From: an uncultured Prevotellaceae bacterium
GTDB taxonomy: Bacteria; Bacteroidota; Bacteroidia; Bacteroidales; Bacteroidaceae
Direction: 5' to 3'
Assembly (NCBI GenBank): GCA_902794405.1
Contig: CADBHI010000023.1
Coordinates: 1 to 45,437, forward strand
Length of the DNA: 45,437 nucleotides
Part shown: piece after piece, positions 27,391 through 41,997 of the stretch
How the letters are laid out: each line of letters starts with the position of its first letter
How positions within the stretch are numbered: the stretch's first letter is position 1
Made by a program: the position numbers and the translations under genes
Notes under the pieces: model-generated
Told to the model about the DNA's origin: nothing
Databases searched by the model: none
The model's input: the letters and a program-made list of their open reading frames with translations, nothing else

Positions 27391-30300
27391 TTACTTCTCA
27401 AGTTCATAATCTACAGGTCTATGTGCATACTGTGAAATCTCGGTAGCCACATCCTCATTCTCTTCCTCCTCGAACTTAATCGGAGTTATCTTCTCCTGTA
27501 AAGTCTGGAAGAGGGTGAACAGCGTAGGTACGACGAAAATCTGACAGAGTGTACCAATCAACATACCGCCGACAGCGGCAGCACCAAGGGTTTGGTTACC
27601 GTTCTTACCTACACCTGAGGCAAACATCAGTGGCAGCAGACCGATAATCATAGCCAATGACGTCATAAGGATAGGACGCAGACGGGCAGCAGCACCAAGC
27701 ACGGCTGACCATGAGATAGCCATACCCAAGCGGCGACGCTCCAAGGCAAACTGCACAATCAGGATGGCGTTCTTTGCCAACAGACCAATCAACATAATCA
27801 GAGAAATCTGCATGTAAATGTCATTGGCATGGCCGAAGATCATCGTGAACAGGAAGCAGCCGGCCAATCCGAAGGGCACAGACAGCACTACGGACAACGG
27901 CAGGATATAGGATTCGTACTGTGCAGACAGAATCAGATAGATGAAAATCAAGCAGAGCACGAAGATGACTGCTGTAGTGTTTGAGGCCTTGGCCTCCTCA
28001 CGTGTCAGACCCTGATAGTCGTAGCTGTAACCTGCAGGCAACATGTCAGCAGCAACCTGCTGGGCAGCCTTGATGGCCTCACCTGTAGAATAGCCGCTGG
28101 CCACCGTTGCCGTCACGTTAATAGACGTAAACAGGTTGAATCGGTTGATGTTAGCAGGACCATAGACACGCTCCATGTGACAGAACTCCCCAACTGGCGA
28201 CATGCCCTTCGGCGTACGTACATAGACGCTGTTCAACGATTCCGAGGTCATACGGGTTTCAGGCGAAGCTTGTATCATCACACGGTACAACTTACCGTAT
28301 GCATTGAAGTTCGAGGCATACAGTCCACCATAGTAACCTTGCAACGTGGTGAGCACCGTCGAGGGTGATATACCTGCCTGCTTACACTTGGCCACATCCA
28401 CATGCAACATGTACTGCGGATAATTGGGGTTGTAACTGGTCTGAGCCATCTGGAACTCAGGACGCTTATTCAATTCGGCGATATAGTCCTTGACAACTTC
28501 ATAGAATCTGGTCAAGCTACCACCCGTACGGTCCTGCATCACAATAGACACACCACTGTTGGCTGAGAAGCCAGGAATCATAGGCGGTGCAAAGGCCAGA
28601 ATTGAGGCATCCTTGATATGGGCTGTCTTGATGAATATCTGAGCGATAACACCTGTAGACTCCAAGGGGTTCAGGAAGAAACGGTAGATACCATCACCCT
28701 GCCACAGTCCGGAAAGCTTCCACCAGAATCCCTTCTGGCGCTCTGAGAACGGCTTCAACTTGATGATGAAGGTAGCCTGATCGGAACCAGAACCGGCAAT
28801 GAAGTTATAACCCTGAATCTGCTCACGGCTCTGGATAGCGGGGTCAGCAGCCAGAATAGAGTCCACCTCGTCGATAATCTGACGTGTACGAGCCACTGAG
28901 GTAGCTGGCGGCATGGTCAACGTACAGAAGATAGTTCCAGTATCCTCATCGGGTACCAGTCCTGTCTTCGTAGTCAGCATGGTCGTAGCCAGCACAGCAA
29001 TACCTATTATCACCGTCACAAGCACGGCGACAGGCTTACGTACCAACTTCTCTACACGTCCCTTATACTTTCCTAACACCTTATCATAGGCTGTATTAAA
29101 AGCCATGTGGAAACGGTCTATGCGACTCATCTTCTTCTCATGACCGTCCTTGTCGTGCGGTTTCAAGAAGATGGCACACAGGGCGGGAGACAGCGTCAAG
29201 GCGTTCAATGCCGAAATAAAGATACTGACAGCCATCGTCACACCAAACTCACGATAGAACGAACCAGATGTTCCTCCGATAAATGATACGGGGATGAACA
29301 CCGAAGCCATCACCAAGGTGATAGAGATGATGGCACCCGAGATTTCGTTCATGGCATCGATCGAGGCCGTCAGTGTTGACTTATAGCCTTGGTCTAACTT
29401 GGCATGCACGGCCTCCACCACCACAATGGCATCGTCCACCACAATGGCAATAGCCAACAGCAAGGCCGACAGCGTCAGCAGGTTAATAGAGAAGCCGAAG
29501 ATGCTCAGGAAGAAGAACGTACCGATAAGCGATACAGGAACGGCGATGAGCGGGATGAGCGTCGAACGCCAGTCCTGAAGGAACACGTAGATGACGATGA
29601 ACACCAGCACCAGCGTGAACAGCAGCGTGAACACCACTTCCTCGATAGAAGCATACAGGAACTCCGTCACATCGTAGTTGATCTTATAGGTCATGCCCGG
29701 CGGGAATAGCTTGGCCTGGTCTTCCAGCTCGGCCTTCACCTGCTTAGCAATCTCGTTGGCGTTAGAGCCGGCAATCTGCTGCACCATACCTAATACAGAC
29801 GGCAGGTTGTTGTTTCTCATCGAGACGCTATACTGCTGTCCGCCTAACTCAATCTTGGCAACATCCTTCAGCTTCAATGTCTGTCCGTTGGCATCATTGG
29901 AAATGATGATATTGCCGAACTCTTCAGCCGTCTTCAGACGACCTGTATAGCGCATGGCATATTCGTAGGCAACATTTGATTCCTGACCGAATGAGCCTGG
30001 AGCTGCCTCAATGTTCTGTTCAGCCAGCACGTTCGAGATGTCAGATGGCATCAGGTTGTACTGTTTCATCACATCAGGCTTCAGCCAGATACGCATGGAG
30101 TAGGTCTTCAAACCTGGGGACTGCACATCACCCACACCCTGGATACGCTTGATGGCAGGGATGATGTTGATATTGTTATAGTTCGTCAGGAACTCATCGT
30201 CATAACGGCCATCAGAGGTCAGCGTGAACATCAACACCTGTGAAGTCTGACGCTTTGTAACCGTTACACCAATACGTGTCACCTCAGCTGGTAACAGTGC

Positions 30301-30645
30301 CAGAGCCTGCTGAACGCGGTTTTGTACGTTCACAGCACACATATCGGCATTCATGCCCTGACGGAACAGCACACTGATCTGTGCAGAGCCAGCACCAGCC
30401 GTTGATGAGATATAGTCCATACCTTCCACACCGTTGATACTCTCTTCCAGCGGCGTGATGACCGAGTTCTTCACCGTCTCAGCATCTGCACCGGGATAGC
30501 TCGTCCAAACAGCAACGGTAGGAGGCGCTATGTTGGGGTACTGCTCAATAGGCAGCGACACCAGTCCGATGAAACCCAGCAGGACGATGAGGATAGAAAT
30601 CACCGTCGACAGTACCGGGCGTTTGATAAAGTTTGTAAATGTCAT
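27391..30645 (-). CDS. HAE1-type RND multidrug efflux pump (AcrB-like)
   Basis: A 1084-aa proton-driven exporter closely following AcrB/MexB. TM1 is at about 10-30. The porter domains contain the typical YPGADAETVKNSVITPLEES (50-69) and the GAGSAQISVLF strand. In TM4, AIVVDDAIVVVE carries both proton-relay aspartates, D404 and D405. The second half repeats the layout, ending with ALERRRLGMAISWSAVLGAA and the conserved RLRPILMTSLAMIIGLLPLM. A C-terminal acidic tail (FEEEENEDVATE) follows. The adaptor gene ends 3 nt upstream. The complete pump implies efflux of amphiphilic drugs, bile acids or similar compounds from periplasm to medium. Confidence 0.95.
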   Translation of the reverse strand: MTFTNFIKRPVLSTVISILIVLLGFIGLVSLPIEQYPNIAPPTVAVWTSYPGADAETVKNSVITPLEESINGVEGMDYISSTAGAGSAQISVLFRQGMNADMCAVNVQNRVQQALALLPAEVTRIGVTVTKRQTSQVLMFTLTSDGRYDDEFLTNYNNINIIPAIKRIQGVGDVQSPGLKTYSMRIWLKPDVMKQYNLMPSDISNVLAEQNIEAAPGSFGQESNVAYEYAMRYTGRLKTAEEFGNIIISNDANGQTLKLKDVAKIELGGQQYSVSMRNNNLPSVLGMVQQIAGSNANEIAKQVKAELEDQAKLFPPGMTYKINYDVTEFLYASIEEVVFTLLFTLVLVFIVIYVFLQDWRSTLIPLIAVPVSLIGTFFFLSIFGFSINLLTLSALLLAIAIVVDDAIVVVEAVHAKLDQGYKSTLTASIDAMNEISGAIISITLVMASVFIPVSFIGGTSGSFYREFGVTMAVSIFISALNALTLSPALCAIFLKPHDKDGHEKKMSRIDRFHMAFNTAYDKVLGKYKGRVEKLVRKPVAVLVTVIIGIAVLATTMLTTKTGLVPDEDTGTIFCTLTMPPATSVARTRQIIDEVDSILAADPAIQSREQIQGYNFIAGSGSDQATFIIKLKPFSERQKGFWWKLSGLWQGDGIYRFFLNPLESTGVIAQIFIKTAHIKDASILAFAPPMIPGFSANSGVSIVMQDRTGGSLTRFYEVVKDYIAELNKRPEFQMAQTSYNPNYPQYMLHVDVAKCKQAGISPSTVLTTLQGYYGGLYASNFNAYGKLYRVMIQASPETRMTSESLNSVYVRTPKGMSPVGEFCHMERVYGPANINRFNLFTSINVTATVASGYSTGEAIKAAQQVAADMLPAGYSYDYQGLTREEAKASNTTAVIFVLCLIFIYLILSAQYESYILPLSVVLSVPFGLAGCFLFTMIFGHANDIYMQISLIMLIGLLAKNAILIVQFALERRRLGMAISWSAVLGAAARLRPILMTSLAMIIGLLPLMFASGVGKNGNQTLGAAAVGGMLIGTLCQIFVVPTLFTLFQTLQEKITPIKFEEEENEDVATEISQYAHRPVDYELEK

Positions 30646-30648
30646 AGC

Positions 30649-31818
30649 TTATTTCTTCATCGCATTAACAATGTCGCCAGCGCTCATTGCCTTTGCCTGT
30701 TCCTTAATCTTCTGTTGGTAACGCTCGGGAGTAATCTGTACAATCTCCATACCGTCGTTCAACTTTGTAATGCCGTTGGTAACGTATTTATCGCCCACCT
30801 TCAGTCCGTCGGTAACAACATAGTTGACACCATCGTCTTGAGGAGATACCTTAATCTCGGTGTACTTCACCTTATTATCTTTACCCACGGTGTAAACAAA
30901 CTTCTTGTTCTGCACCTCCGACACACACGACTGCGGAATGACAATGGCCGAAGCATTGTCATGAGGAATAACGATAGAACCGCTTCCGCCGCTCTTCAGT
31001 AACTTCTCGGGGTTGGGGAATACGGCAATCATCTGTACTGTACCAGTAGCGGCATCAATCACGCCACTCATCTTCGTCACCTTACCGTCATGGCCGTAAA
31101 TCGTACCGTCAGCCAGCTTCAACTTTACGGCAGGCAGCTTCTGCAGACCCTCGCCACTCTTCGACATTTCCAGAGCATCCTTCTCTGTCATCGAGAAATA
31201 TACCTCCATCGATGAGTTGTTCGAAACAGTAGTCAGCACCGAGGCTGTATTGACGAGCGCACCTACCTTCAGAGGCAGCGTACCCACAACACCTGCAGCA
31301 GGACTCTTCACATAGCAGAAGCTCAGCGTCTCCTTGGCAGAAGCGAGACCGGCCTGTGCCTGAGCCAGCTGGGCCTTCGCACTCTCATAGGCGTTGGTGG
31401 CCGACTGCAGCTCGAAGTCACCGATGACCTTGTTCTCATACAGTTTCTGGGAGTTCTCATACGAGAGCTTCGAAGTGTTGCAAGCAGCCTGGGCCGTGTT
31501 CACGGCAGCCTCCATCTGGCGCACCTGCGCCTGATACGTGGCATTGTCAAGGACGAAGAGTACCTGTCCGGCACCTACCGTCTGACCTTCCTTCACGTTA
31601 ATCTGAATAATAAAGCCCTGCACCTTGGGGCTAATCTGTACATCCTGCACACCCTTGATGGAGGCAGGATAGGTAGCCTGCGAAGCAGCACTCTGAGTAC
31701 CAACAGTCAAAACCGGGTACTCATTGTCTCCAAATGTCGGTCGTCCACCACCACTCTTACCACATGAAACAAGCAGCAAAGCAGAGGCAGCTACCATCAA
31801 AACAATTCCTTTCTTCAT
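30649..31818 (-). CDS. RND efflux periplasmic adaptor (AcrA-like) lipoprotein
   Basis: A 389-aa membrane-fusion protein. The lipoprotein signal ends LLLVSC with C19. Domain order is lipoyl half (VQGFIIQINVKEGQTVGAGQ), helical hairpin (about 95-165, Ala/Gln-rich), second lipoyl half (YVKSPAAGVVGTLPLKVGAL), beta-barrel with MEVYFSMTEKDA, and a membrane-proximal domain with the DGLKVGDKYVTNGITKLNDG motif. It is the first gene of the adaptor-pump-channel-LpxA-like operon; a -7 box overlapping a 17-bp inverted repeat lies upstream. It joins the HAE1 pump to the lipoprotein channel. Confidence 0.94.
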   Translation of the reverse strand: MKKGIVLMVAASALLLVSCGKSGGGRPTFGDNEYPVLTVGTQSAASQATYPASIKGVQDVQISPKVQGFIIQINVKEGQTVGAGQVLFVLDNATYQAQVRQMEAAVNTAQAACNTSKLSYENSQKLYENKVIGDFELQSATNAYESAKAQLAQAQAGLASAKETLSFCYVKSPAAGVVGTLPLKVGALVNTASVLTTVSNNSSMEVYFSMTEKDALEMSKSGEGLQKLPAVKLKLADGTIYGHDGKVTKMSGVIDAATGTVQMIAVFPNPEKLLKSGGSGSIVIPHDNASAIVIPQSCVSEVQNKKFVYTVGKDNKVKYTEIKVSPQDDGVNYVVTDGLKVGDKYVTNGITKLNDGMEIVQITPERYQQKIKEQAKAMSAGDIVNAMKK

Positions 31819-31849
31819 AATTTTATCTAAGCTTAAATATACATATACA

Positions 31850-31904
31850 AACTTTGCAGTTCAAAACCTGACAGCGCTCTGACAGATTTTTGAACTGCAA
31901 AGTT
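31850..31904. promoter_or_regulatory. 17-bp perfect inverted repeat over the efflux promoter (candidate operator)
   Basis: AACTTTGCAGTTCAAAA at 31850-31866 and its exact reverse complement at 31888-31904 are separated by 21 nt. The spacer contains CTGACAG twice as a direct repeat around AGCGCT. The right arm covers the -7 box at 31898-31905, so a dimeric regulator bound here would block the operon. No regulator gene is adjacent. Confidence 0.6.
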
Positions 31905-31905
31905 A
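31898..31905 (-). promoter_or_regulatory. -7 box of the second efflux operon
   Basis: TAACTTTG on the minus strand, about 80 nt before the adaptor's ATG at 31818. No -33 box at the standard distance. Confidence 0.5.
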
Positions 31906-31914
31906 CAAAATAGT

Positions 31915-31951
31915 AGTGTAATTCAGCCTATTGTTACCGCATTATTACACT
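31915..31951. terminator. Weak stem-loop after the esterase gene
   Basis: AGTGTAAT (31915-31922) pairs with ATTACACT (31944-31951). A six-T run follows on the + strand only; for the minus-strand esterase gene ending at 31972 it is a poor terminator, so some read-through into the efflux operon is possible. Confidence 0.35.
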
Positions 31952-31971
31952 TTTTTAGCGTTTTTTTGTTA

Positions 31972-36804
<4,833 letters not shown>

Positions 36805-36810
36805 ATTGGT

Positions 36811-38793
36811 TTAGTTGTTGATGACGAGGCCGCCATTTGTCGGGATGACCACCGTCAGTTGTTGCTTCTTGTTCTGCTTCACTTGCTTCACAGCACCCTG
36901 CAGCTGAGCATCGTCGCTATAGACGGTGAGCTGGGTGTCCTTCTGGAACATGGGCAGGGTGACGGTGGTCTTCAGAGGCTGCTTGTCGGCATTAATACCC
37001 ACGACGAACCACTTGTCACCGCAACGGCGTGCCAGGATAACATACTTACCGGGATAGCCGTCGATAAACTTAACCTCGTCCCACGTCGTCGGCACAGCCT
37101 TCATGAAGTCGACAGCCCAGGCAGGGGCGTCGGTCAGGTTATTGGGAGCCATGGCGAAGTGCTGCACACTCGACTGGAACAGCACGGCGGTAGCCAATGC
37201 ATACACATCGCTGGTGCGGCGGACGGTGCCATGCTGGTTGTCGGCATTGTAGAACTTGTTGAGCGTGGAGCCGCCGAAGTCCATCGAGCCGACAGTATTG
37301 CGGATGAAGGGATGGATACAGCCGTTGAAGGCCTCGGCATCGCAGGCGCCCTGTCCGAAGTGCAGGTTCTCACTGGCGAGCACAGCCTCACTGGCTACGT
37401 AGTTAGGATACATGCGCTCCCAGCCGCGAGGCAGCGTACAGCCGTGGAAGATACACTGGATGCCAAAGTCGTTGGCATCGGTCAGGATGTCCTCGTAGAG
37501 CTGCATCATCTGCTGCTTGTCGCCACCGAAGAAGTCGACCTTGATGCCCAGGATGCCGTTCTTCTGCATCCAGGCCATCTCCTGACGACGGGCCGACGAA
37601 CGGTCCATCTTGTTGAGCGGCGACTGCGGTGCATCGTTCCATCGTCCGTTGGAGTTGTACCACAGGAACAGCCCCACGCCCTTCGACTTGGCATAGCGGG
37701 CCAGCTCAGCCATGCGCTCATAACCAATCTGCTTGTCCCAGAGGGCGTCGATGAGCACCGAGCGCCAGCCCATGGCTGCCGAGAAGTCGATATAGCGCTT
37801 CTGTTCGTCAAAGTTGCAGCTGGAGTCCATGCCGATAATCCACGACCATGACCCCTTGCCGTAGGTGTAGTCCTTAGAAGCCTTGTACTTTGGCTGTACG
37901 AGGTCGTTGGCAACGGTAGTCTCCACAATATTCTGCAGGGTCTCGCCACAGGTGATGGTACGCCAAGGGGTCTCGCTGGGCAGCTGGACGGCAGGCGTAG
38001 TAGAGCCAACGCCGTTCATCTCGCCCTGTTGCGGGAAGCCAATCTTATACTTGGCACCGCCGTCGTTCAGCAGGCGGCAAGCCACGTAACCACCATCCGT
38101 CCCAGTCTCCGAAATCAGCACCCAGCCCTGTCCAGTAGGTTGCGACTTAGTCGCAACAGACGGCACCTTGAAGAGGCAGGGGAAGGAGTAGCCCTCGCCC
38201 CAGCCGTTCTTGCCCACCGGCTCGTCGAGCGTATAGCTGGTCTCATAAGAAGGAGAGGTACGCGCAAAGCCACCCATCGGCTTCGACTGCGGACAAAGGA
38301 ACGTCGTGGTACCCTCGGGCAGCACGAAGCCGCTGGCCTCGCTCTCGACGACGGCCACCAGTGTCTCGCCACCACGGCCCTTCTTCGGATAGAACTTATA
38401 ACGATAGGCCACGTCGCGGTTGGAGACGCGGAAGATGATGTCCATGCGATAGCCGCCCTTATCAAACTGGCAAACACCCTCGGTGGCCTCGTAGGTGATG
38501 TGACTCTGCTTTGTGGTCTTCAGGTCGTACTCGTCCTTCACGTCACGAACGTCGCAGGCCTTCATTGTCAGGCCTTCGGTCATGTCAATGAAGTTGAGTT
38601 TCACGCCCAACGGCGATTTCTCTAAGAACGTAACGTCGCCGCGGCTAATCTGATAGACGGGCTTTCCGCCTTCGTCGCTGATGGTGACCGACATACGTCC
38701 GTCAGGACTCTGAAGTGTTTTCTCCTCGGCCACGGCACTACTGGCCACGACCATTGCAAATGCCATCAAGATGGCGCTTTTGTAATGTTTCAT
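36811..38793 (-). CDS. GH97 glycoside hydrolase, retaining type
   Basis: A 660-aa enzyme with signal peptide MKHYKSAILMAFAMVVASSA. It has the N-terminal beta-super-sandwich (about 25-290), the (beta/alpha)8 catalytic barrel (about 300-560) and a C-terminal beta domain (about 580-660). In the barrel, GIKVDFFGGD at 416-425 places Asp420 where retaining GH97 members (alpha-galactosidase or beta-L-arabinopyranosidase type) have their nucleophile; the inverting SusB-like glucosidases use other residues. In a xylan operon, removal of galactose or arabinopyranose side groups is the likely role. The ATG at 38793 begins the signal; the frame is open upstream into the GH98 gene. Gaps are 10 nt to GH98 and 6 nt to the GH43 gene. 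Confidence 0.9.
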   Translation of the reverse strand: MKHYKSAILMAFAMVVASSAVAEEKTLQSPDGRMSVTISDEGGKPVYQISRGDVTFLEKSPLGVKLNFIDMTEGLTMKACDVRDVKDEYDLKTTKQSHITYEATEGVCQFDKGGYRMDIIFRVSNRDVAYRYKFYPKKGRGGETLVAVVESEASGFVLPEGTTTFLCPQSKPMGGFARTSPSYETSYTLDEPVGKNGWGEGYSFPCLFKVPSVATKSQPTGQGWVLISETGTDGGYVACRLLNDGGAKYKIGFPQQGEMNGVGSTTPAVQLPSETPWRTITCGETLQNIVETTVANDLVQPKYKASKDYTYGKGSWSWIIGMDSSCNFDEQKRYIDFSAAMGWRSVLIDALWDKQIGYERMAELARYAKSKGVGLFLWYNSNGRWNDAPQSPLNKMDRSSARRQEMAWMQKNGILGIKVDFFGGDKQQMMQLYEDILTDANDFGIQCIFHGCTLPRGWERMYPNYVASEAVLASENLHFGQGACDAEAFNGCIHPFIRNTVGSMDFGGSTLNKFYNADNQHGTVRRTSDVYALATAVLFQSSVQHFAMAPNNLTDAPAWAVDFMKAVPTTWDEVKFIDGYPGKYVILARRCGDKWFVVGINADKQPLKTTVTLPMFQKDTQLTVYSDDAQLQGAVKQVKQNKKQQLTVVIPTNGGLVINN

Positions 38794-38803
38794 ATCTTCT
38801 GTA

Positions 38804-41800
38804 TTACTTTCTAATGATTTTACGTGTTGTTCCGTCAGCAGAACGGAGGATAAGAACACCCTTGGCATCGTTGTCCACACGACGGCCGTTCAGGTCATAG
38901 AGTCCCTCGGTAGCATTGCCTAACGTTATTCCGTCGATTCCCGTCGTGGTGGCAGGGCTGACACGACACTCCAACAACAGGAACTCATGCATGCCGGTAC
39001 CACTTGTTTCGTCAGTGAACTTAATGACGTAGTTACCCTGCTTACTCACAGTGAACAATAATGTCTGGTTCTTGGCCGACGAGAGATTAGCCGACTGGTT
39101 GCCATTGGCATTAGGCGTTGCGGTAAGAACTTCCGATGTGGCGATAGCACTTCCGCTTGAAGCGTCGAGGACAGAAACCTTGTATTTAGGAGTGCTCTTC
39201 CAGGCTGCCATCACATAATCCAACTTATAGTCACCAGGCTGAAGCTTCAATAAGTAGGCACTCTGACGACCATACTCAGCACTCGTGTTACGCCAGTAGA
39301 GGCCTTTGCCTTGATAACCCGAGAAACCAGACATGGTGCGGGATCCGCTACCATTATTGGTGGGATAATTTCGCACATCATTACCATCGGTCGTACGCCA
39401 GCCTTCGGGGAATGCACCATTCACCACGTTGGTAAAGTCAAGCTTATAAATAGCGTTGGCATCGGTGAATACAGGCATCAAGGTCACATTGTCATTTGGC
39501 ATTTCGAAAGTAACATCGCCCTGTTCATTGACGGCAATGGTTTTCTCCAAGGTATAGAATACTGAATTCACCAAACGTAGTTCTTTCAGTTTGAAACCTT
39601 CTTCGGGCTTGACGGTCAGCGTAATGAGTTCTCCCTCGGCAGCCTCTGTCTTGTCGGGTATCACGGTACCGTTCTTGCCATCGCGAACCTCCACGAAATA
39701 ACTCAATGGTGCGACATCGTCAGGCTGATAGATGACCTGGTCAATATACATGCTAAGGCCACCAGTATTGGTGACGATCAAGGTATTCTTACCTTCCTTC
39801 AGCTCACCCTTCACCGTTGCATAGCGCCACTCGTTAGTATTGGTCTTCTCACATGTGACGGTCTGTTTCGTACCATTGACGGAAACACTGATGTCGCCAG
39901 ACTTCGACGAACAGGTATACCTCACTTGAATGGAATAGTTGCCCTCCTGTCCGGCCAGCAGGTTCAGCTGATGGCGCAAAGCCCCAGTCTTACTGGTACC
40001 CATATCGACAAAACCATTACCGGCATGTCCAATAACGTTAGGATACCAGTTAAACGGATCGGTGCAACAGCTCTTCACACTCTTGAAGTCCATGTCCTCA
40101 GCTTCAATGATGATAGGACCACGATAGAGCGCAGGCATCTTGGGCAGTCCCAGCGGCAGGATGGCTTTCGGAGCCTCTACGGCAGAACGGTCAGCACTAC
40201 CGCTACACTTGACAATCAGGTCAAGGGCACCGCAATGTTTCACCGTCAGTTTATAGTTGCCAGCCTCGGCATCGTACTCCTCCTTGACACTGGTATTGCC
40301 CTTGGCGGTGGAATGCTTAGACAACTGGTAGGTTGGCTCACCCTTGACACCGCGTAACAGGATGGTATCCGAACGTAGCGCAGTGGAGTCGGTACGGTAG
40401 TTGTTCAGATAGAACACAATGCTGTCGGCATACTCACGAATTACGCCGCTCGACAACTTGTCGTAGCTCAGTTCCATGGTCTCGCAGGTATTATACTGCA
40501 GGGGAATGACGGCAGAAGCACGGGTCTTCTTATTTAAATAGGTATAGGGCGTGTATGTCACTAACTGGTTCTGGTAACGGTTGACATAGAGGTCGCCAGT
40601 CGACACTTCAGGATACAGCTCCTTAAAGGTATTCACCTTCTTGGTCTGAGCACCTAATTGCGAACTACGCTTCGACTTCTGCACTTGTAAGGATATCTGC
40701 TTGGCAGCATCGTCATAGAGTCCTGTTACCATGGGGATTGCACCATATCGACCCGTCGACTTGAAGTAGCAATAGTTATTCATCCACTGGCCATCACCAC
40801 GGTTGAAGGGGTCTGTCTGCTTGTAAAGACCGTTATAGAGGTCGCCCCACGTAGCGTATTTGTCTTCGTCACTACCTGATGTGACATCATTGATGATGAC
40901 CACCTTGGTCTTGGCAACAACTTCTTCACGGGTAGGGATGTACATCGTACCATCAAGCATCTTGCGGAACATATCTATCCATACACCGTTCAGATTGGGG
41001 AAGCGCTCCCAGTTACGACGTTTGTAGCCACTGGCATCCGACTGCCCTACTTCATGGAAGCACTCTTGACTCCAAGTCAGCTCAGGGCCGTCCCAAACAG
41101 CACCGCCATTGACACACATCTGTTCCATAACCGTTCCGATACCAGCTGCAGCAGGATATTTCTTGCCGTGGTTTGAGCCGAGTATATCGTCGACGGCACC
41201 GTTCCAACCACAATTGTCGTAGCGTACACCATAGCTTTTCGCCAGTCCCGAGACAAAGGGTCCCCAGCTGACACTCTCATTGTTATAGAAACATGAGCTG
41301 GTGGTGTACTTATAGAGGAACAACATTGCATCAGGATATTTCTTGCAGGCTTCCAAGAGATTTTTGTTTCTCTTCAGTTCACCGATGGGATTCAGCGGAT
41401 GGCTCCAGATGTTACCGCAGAACGATACAGTCAGGAAACCACCATACTGATGAGACATCTCTACTAACTTGGCAAACAGCGCCCAACGTGAGGTCTGGGT
41501 TGATGAACTCTTGTCGCCAGCCTCGTCGAAGCCCCAGAACTGTTCGGCATAGTTCCATCCCAAGAAGTTGGGGAACTTCTTAAAGAAGTATTCGAACGTC
41601 ACCAAGTCATCATCCTGAATATGGGTATGACCACCGGAAGCCGGCTGACAGCTGAAGTACATTCCGTTCTGCTGGCACACAGTACCCCATGACTTATAAG
41701 TCTGGAAAGCATAGTGAGGCATCTTGTACTGGTTCTTGGTCTTATCATACTGGCACGACAGTGACAGGTTCAGACAGACGTAAGGACGGATGTCCTCAGG

Positions 41801-41959
41801 AATCAGGTCGATAATCTTCTGCGGGTCAGCCTTGTACCATACGTCAACATGGATGAACCACAGGGGGTGTTGCGAGTCAATAGGGCGGCGCTCCTGAGCC
41901 GTCAGCGACTGGACAGCAGACAACAGCGCAACTACAAAAAGAATAACGTATTTTTTCAT
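38804..41959 (-). CDS. GH98 endo-xylanase-like multidomain enzyme with sorting tail
   Basis: A 1051-aa secreted enzyme with signal peptide MKKYVILFVVALLSAVQSLTA. The GH98 catalytic module is about 28-340 (HPLWFIHVDVWYKADPQKII, LIPEDIRPYVCLNLSLS, FLGWNYAEQFWGFDE with candidate acid E139), followed by the GH98 C-terminal beta module (about 345-590). A CBM6/35-like module is at 614-746 (IIIEAEDMDF start, IDQVIYQP end), then a bacterial-repeat (InlB-like) domain at about 753-832 and a further beta-sandwich at 837-1000. The sorting tail at 1008-1051 has GLYDLNGRRV. GH98 includes blood-group endo-galactosidases and, in Bacteroides, endo-xylanases of complex glucuronoarabinoxylan; the neighbours favour xylanase. 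It is the first gene of the GH98-GH97-GH43-esterase operon. Confidence 0.88.
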   Translation of the reverse strand: MKKYVILFVVALLSAVQSLTAQERRPIDSQHPLWFIHVDVWYKADPQKIIDLIPEDIRPYVCLNLSLSCQYDKTKNQYKMPHYAFQTYKSWGTVCQQNGMYFSCQPASGGHTHIQDDDLVTFEYFFKKFPNFLGWNYAEQFWGFDEAGDKSSSTQTSRWALFAKLVEMSHQYGGFLTVSFCGNIWSHPLNPIGELKRNKNLLEACKKYPDAMLFLYKYTTSSCFYNNESVSWGPFVSGLAKSYGVRYDNCGWNGAVDDILGSNHGKKYPAAAGIGTVMEQMCVNGGAVWDGPELTWSQECFHEVGQSDASGYKRRNWERFPNLNGVWIDMFRKMLDGTMYIPTREEVVAKTKVVIINDVTSGSDEDKYATWGDLYNGLYKQTDPFNRGDGQWMNNYCYFKSTGRYGAIPMVTGLYDDAAKQISLQVQKSKRSSQLGAQTKKVNTFKELYPEVSTGDLYVNRYQNQLVTYTPYTYLNKKTRASAVIPLQYNTCETMELSYDKLSSGVIREYADSIVFYLNNYRTDSTALRSDTILLRGVKGEPTYQLSKHSTAKGNTSVKEEYDAEAGNYKLTVKHCGALDLIVKCSGSADRSAVEAPKAILPLGLPKMPALYRGPIIIEAEDMDFKSVKSCCTDPFNWYPNVIGHAGNGFVDMGTSKTGALRHQLNLLAGQEGNYSIQVRYTCSSKSGDISVSVNGTKQTVTCEKTNTNEWRYATVKGELKEGKNTLIVTNTGGLSMYIDQVIYQPDDVAPLSYFVEVRDGKNGTVIPDKTEAAEGELITLTVKPEEGFKLKELRLVNSVFYTLEKTIAVNEQGDVTFEMPNDNVTLMPVFTDANAIYKLDFTNVVNGAFPEGWRTTDGNDVRNYPTNNGSGSRTMSGFSGYQGKGLYWRNTSAEYGRQSAYLLKLQPGDYKLDYVMAAWKSTPKYKVSVLDASSGSAIATSEVLTATPNANGNQSANLSSAKNQTLLFTVSKQGNYVIKFTDETSGTGMHEFLLLECRVSPATTTGIDGITLGNATEGLYDLNGRRVDNDAKGVLILRSADGTTRKIIRK

Positions 41960-41989
41960 GCTTTATAGTTTTATTGGGTTTTAACGGTG

Positions 41990-41997
41990 CAAAGGTA
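41990..41997 (-). promoter_or_regulatory. -7 box of the xylan operon
   Basis: TACCTTTG on the minus strand, about 30 nt before the GH98 start. It begins 1 nt after the T run of the preceding terminator, so any -33 contact would fall inside that terminator hairpin. Confidence 0.5.

Noticed and set aside
29404-29709. Long + strand frames inside the pump and GH genes
   Set aside because: They are antisense shadows of well-supported genes on the minus strand, with compositionally odd His/Arg-rich translations.
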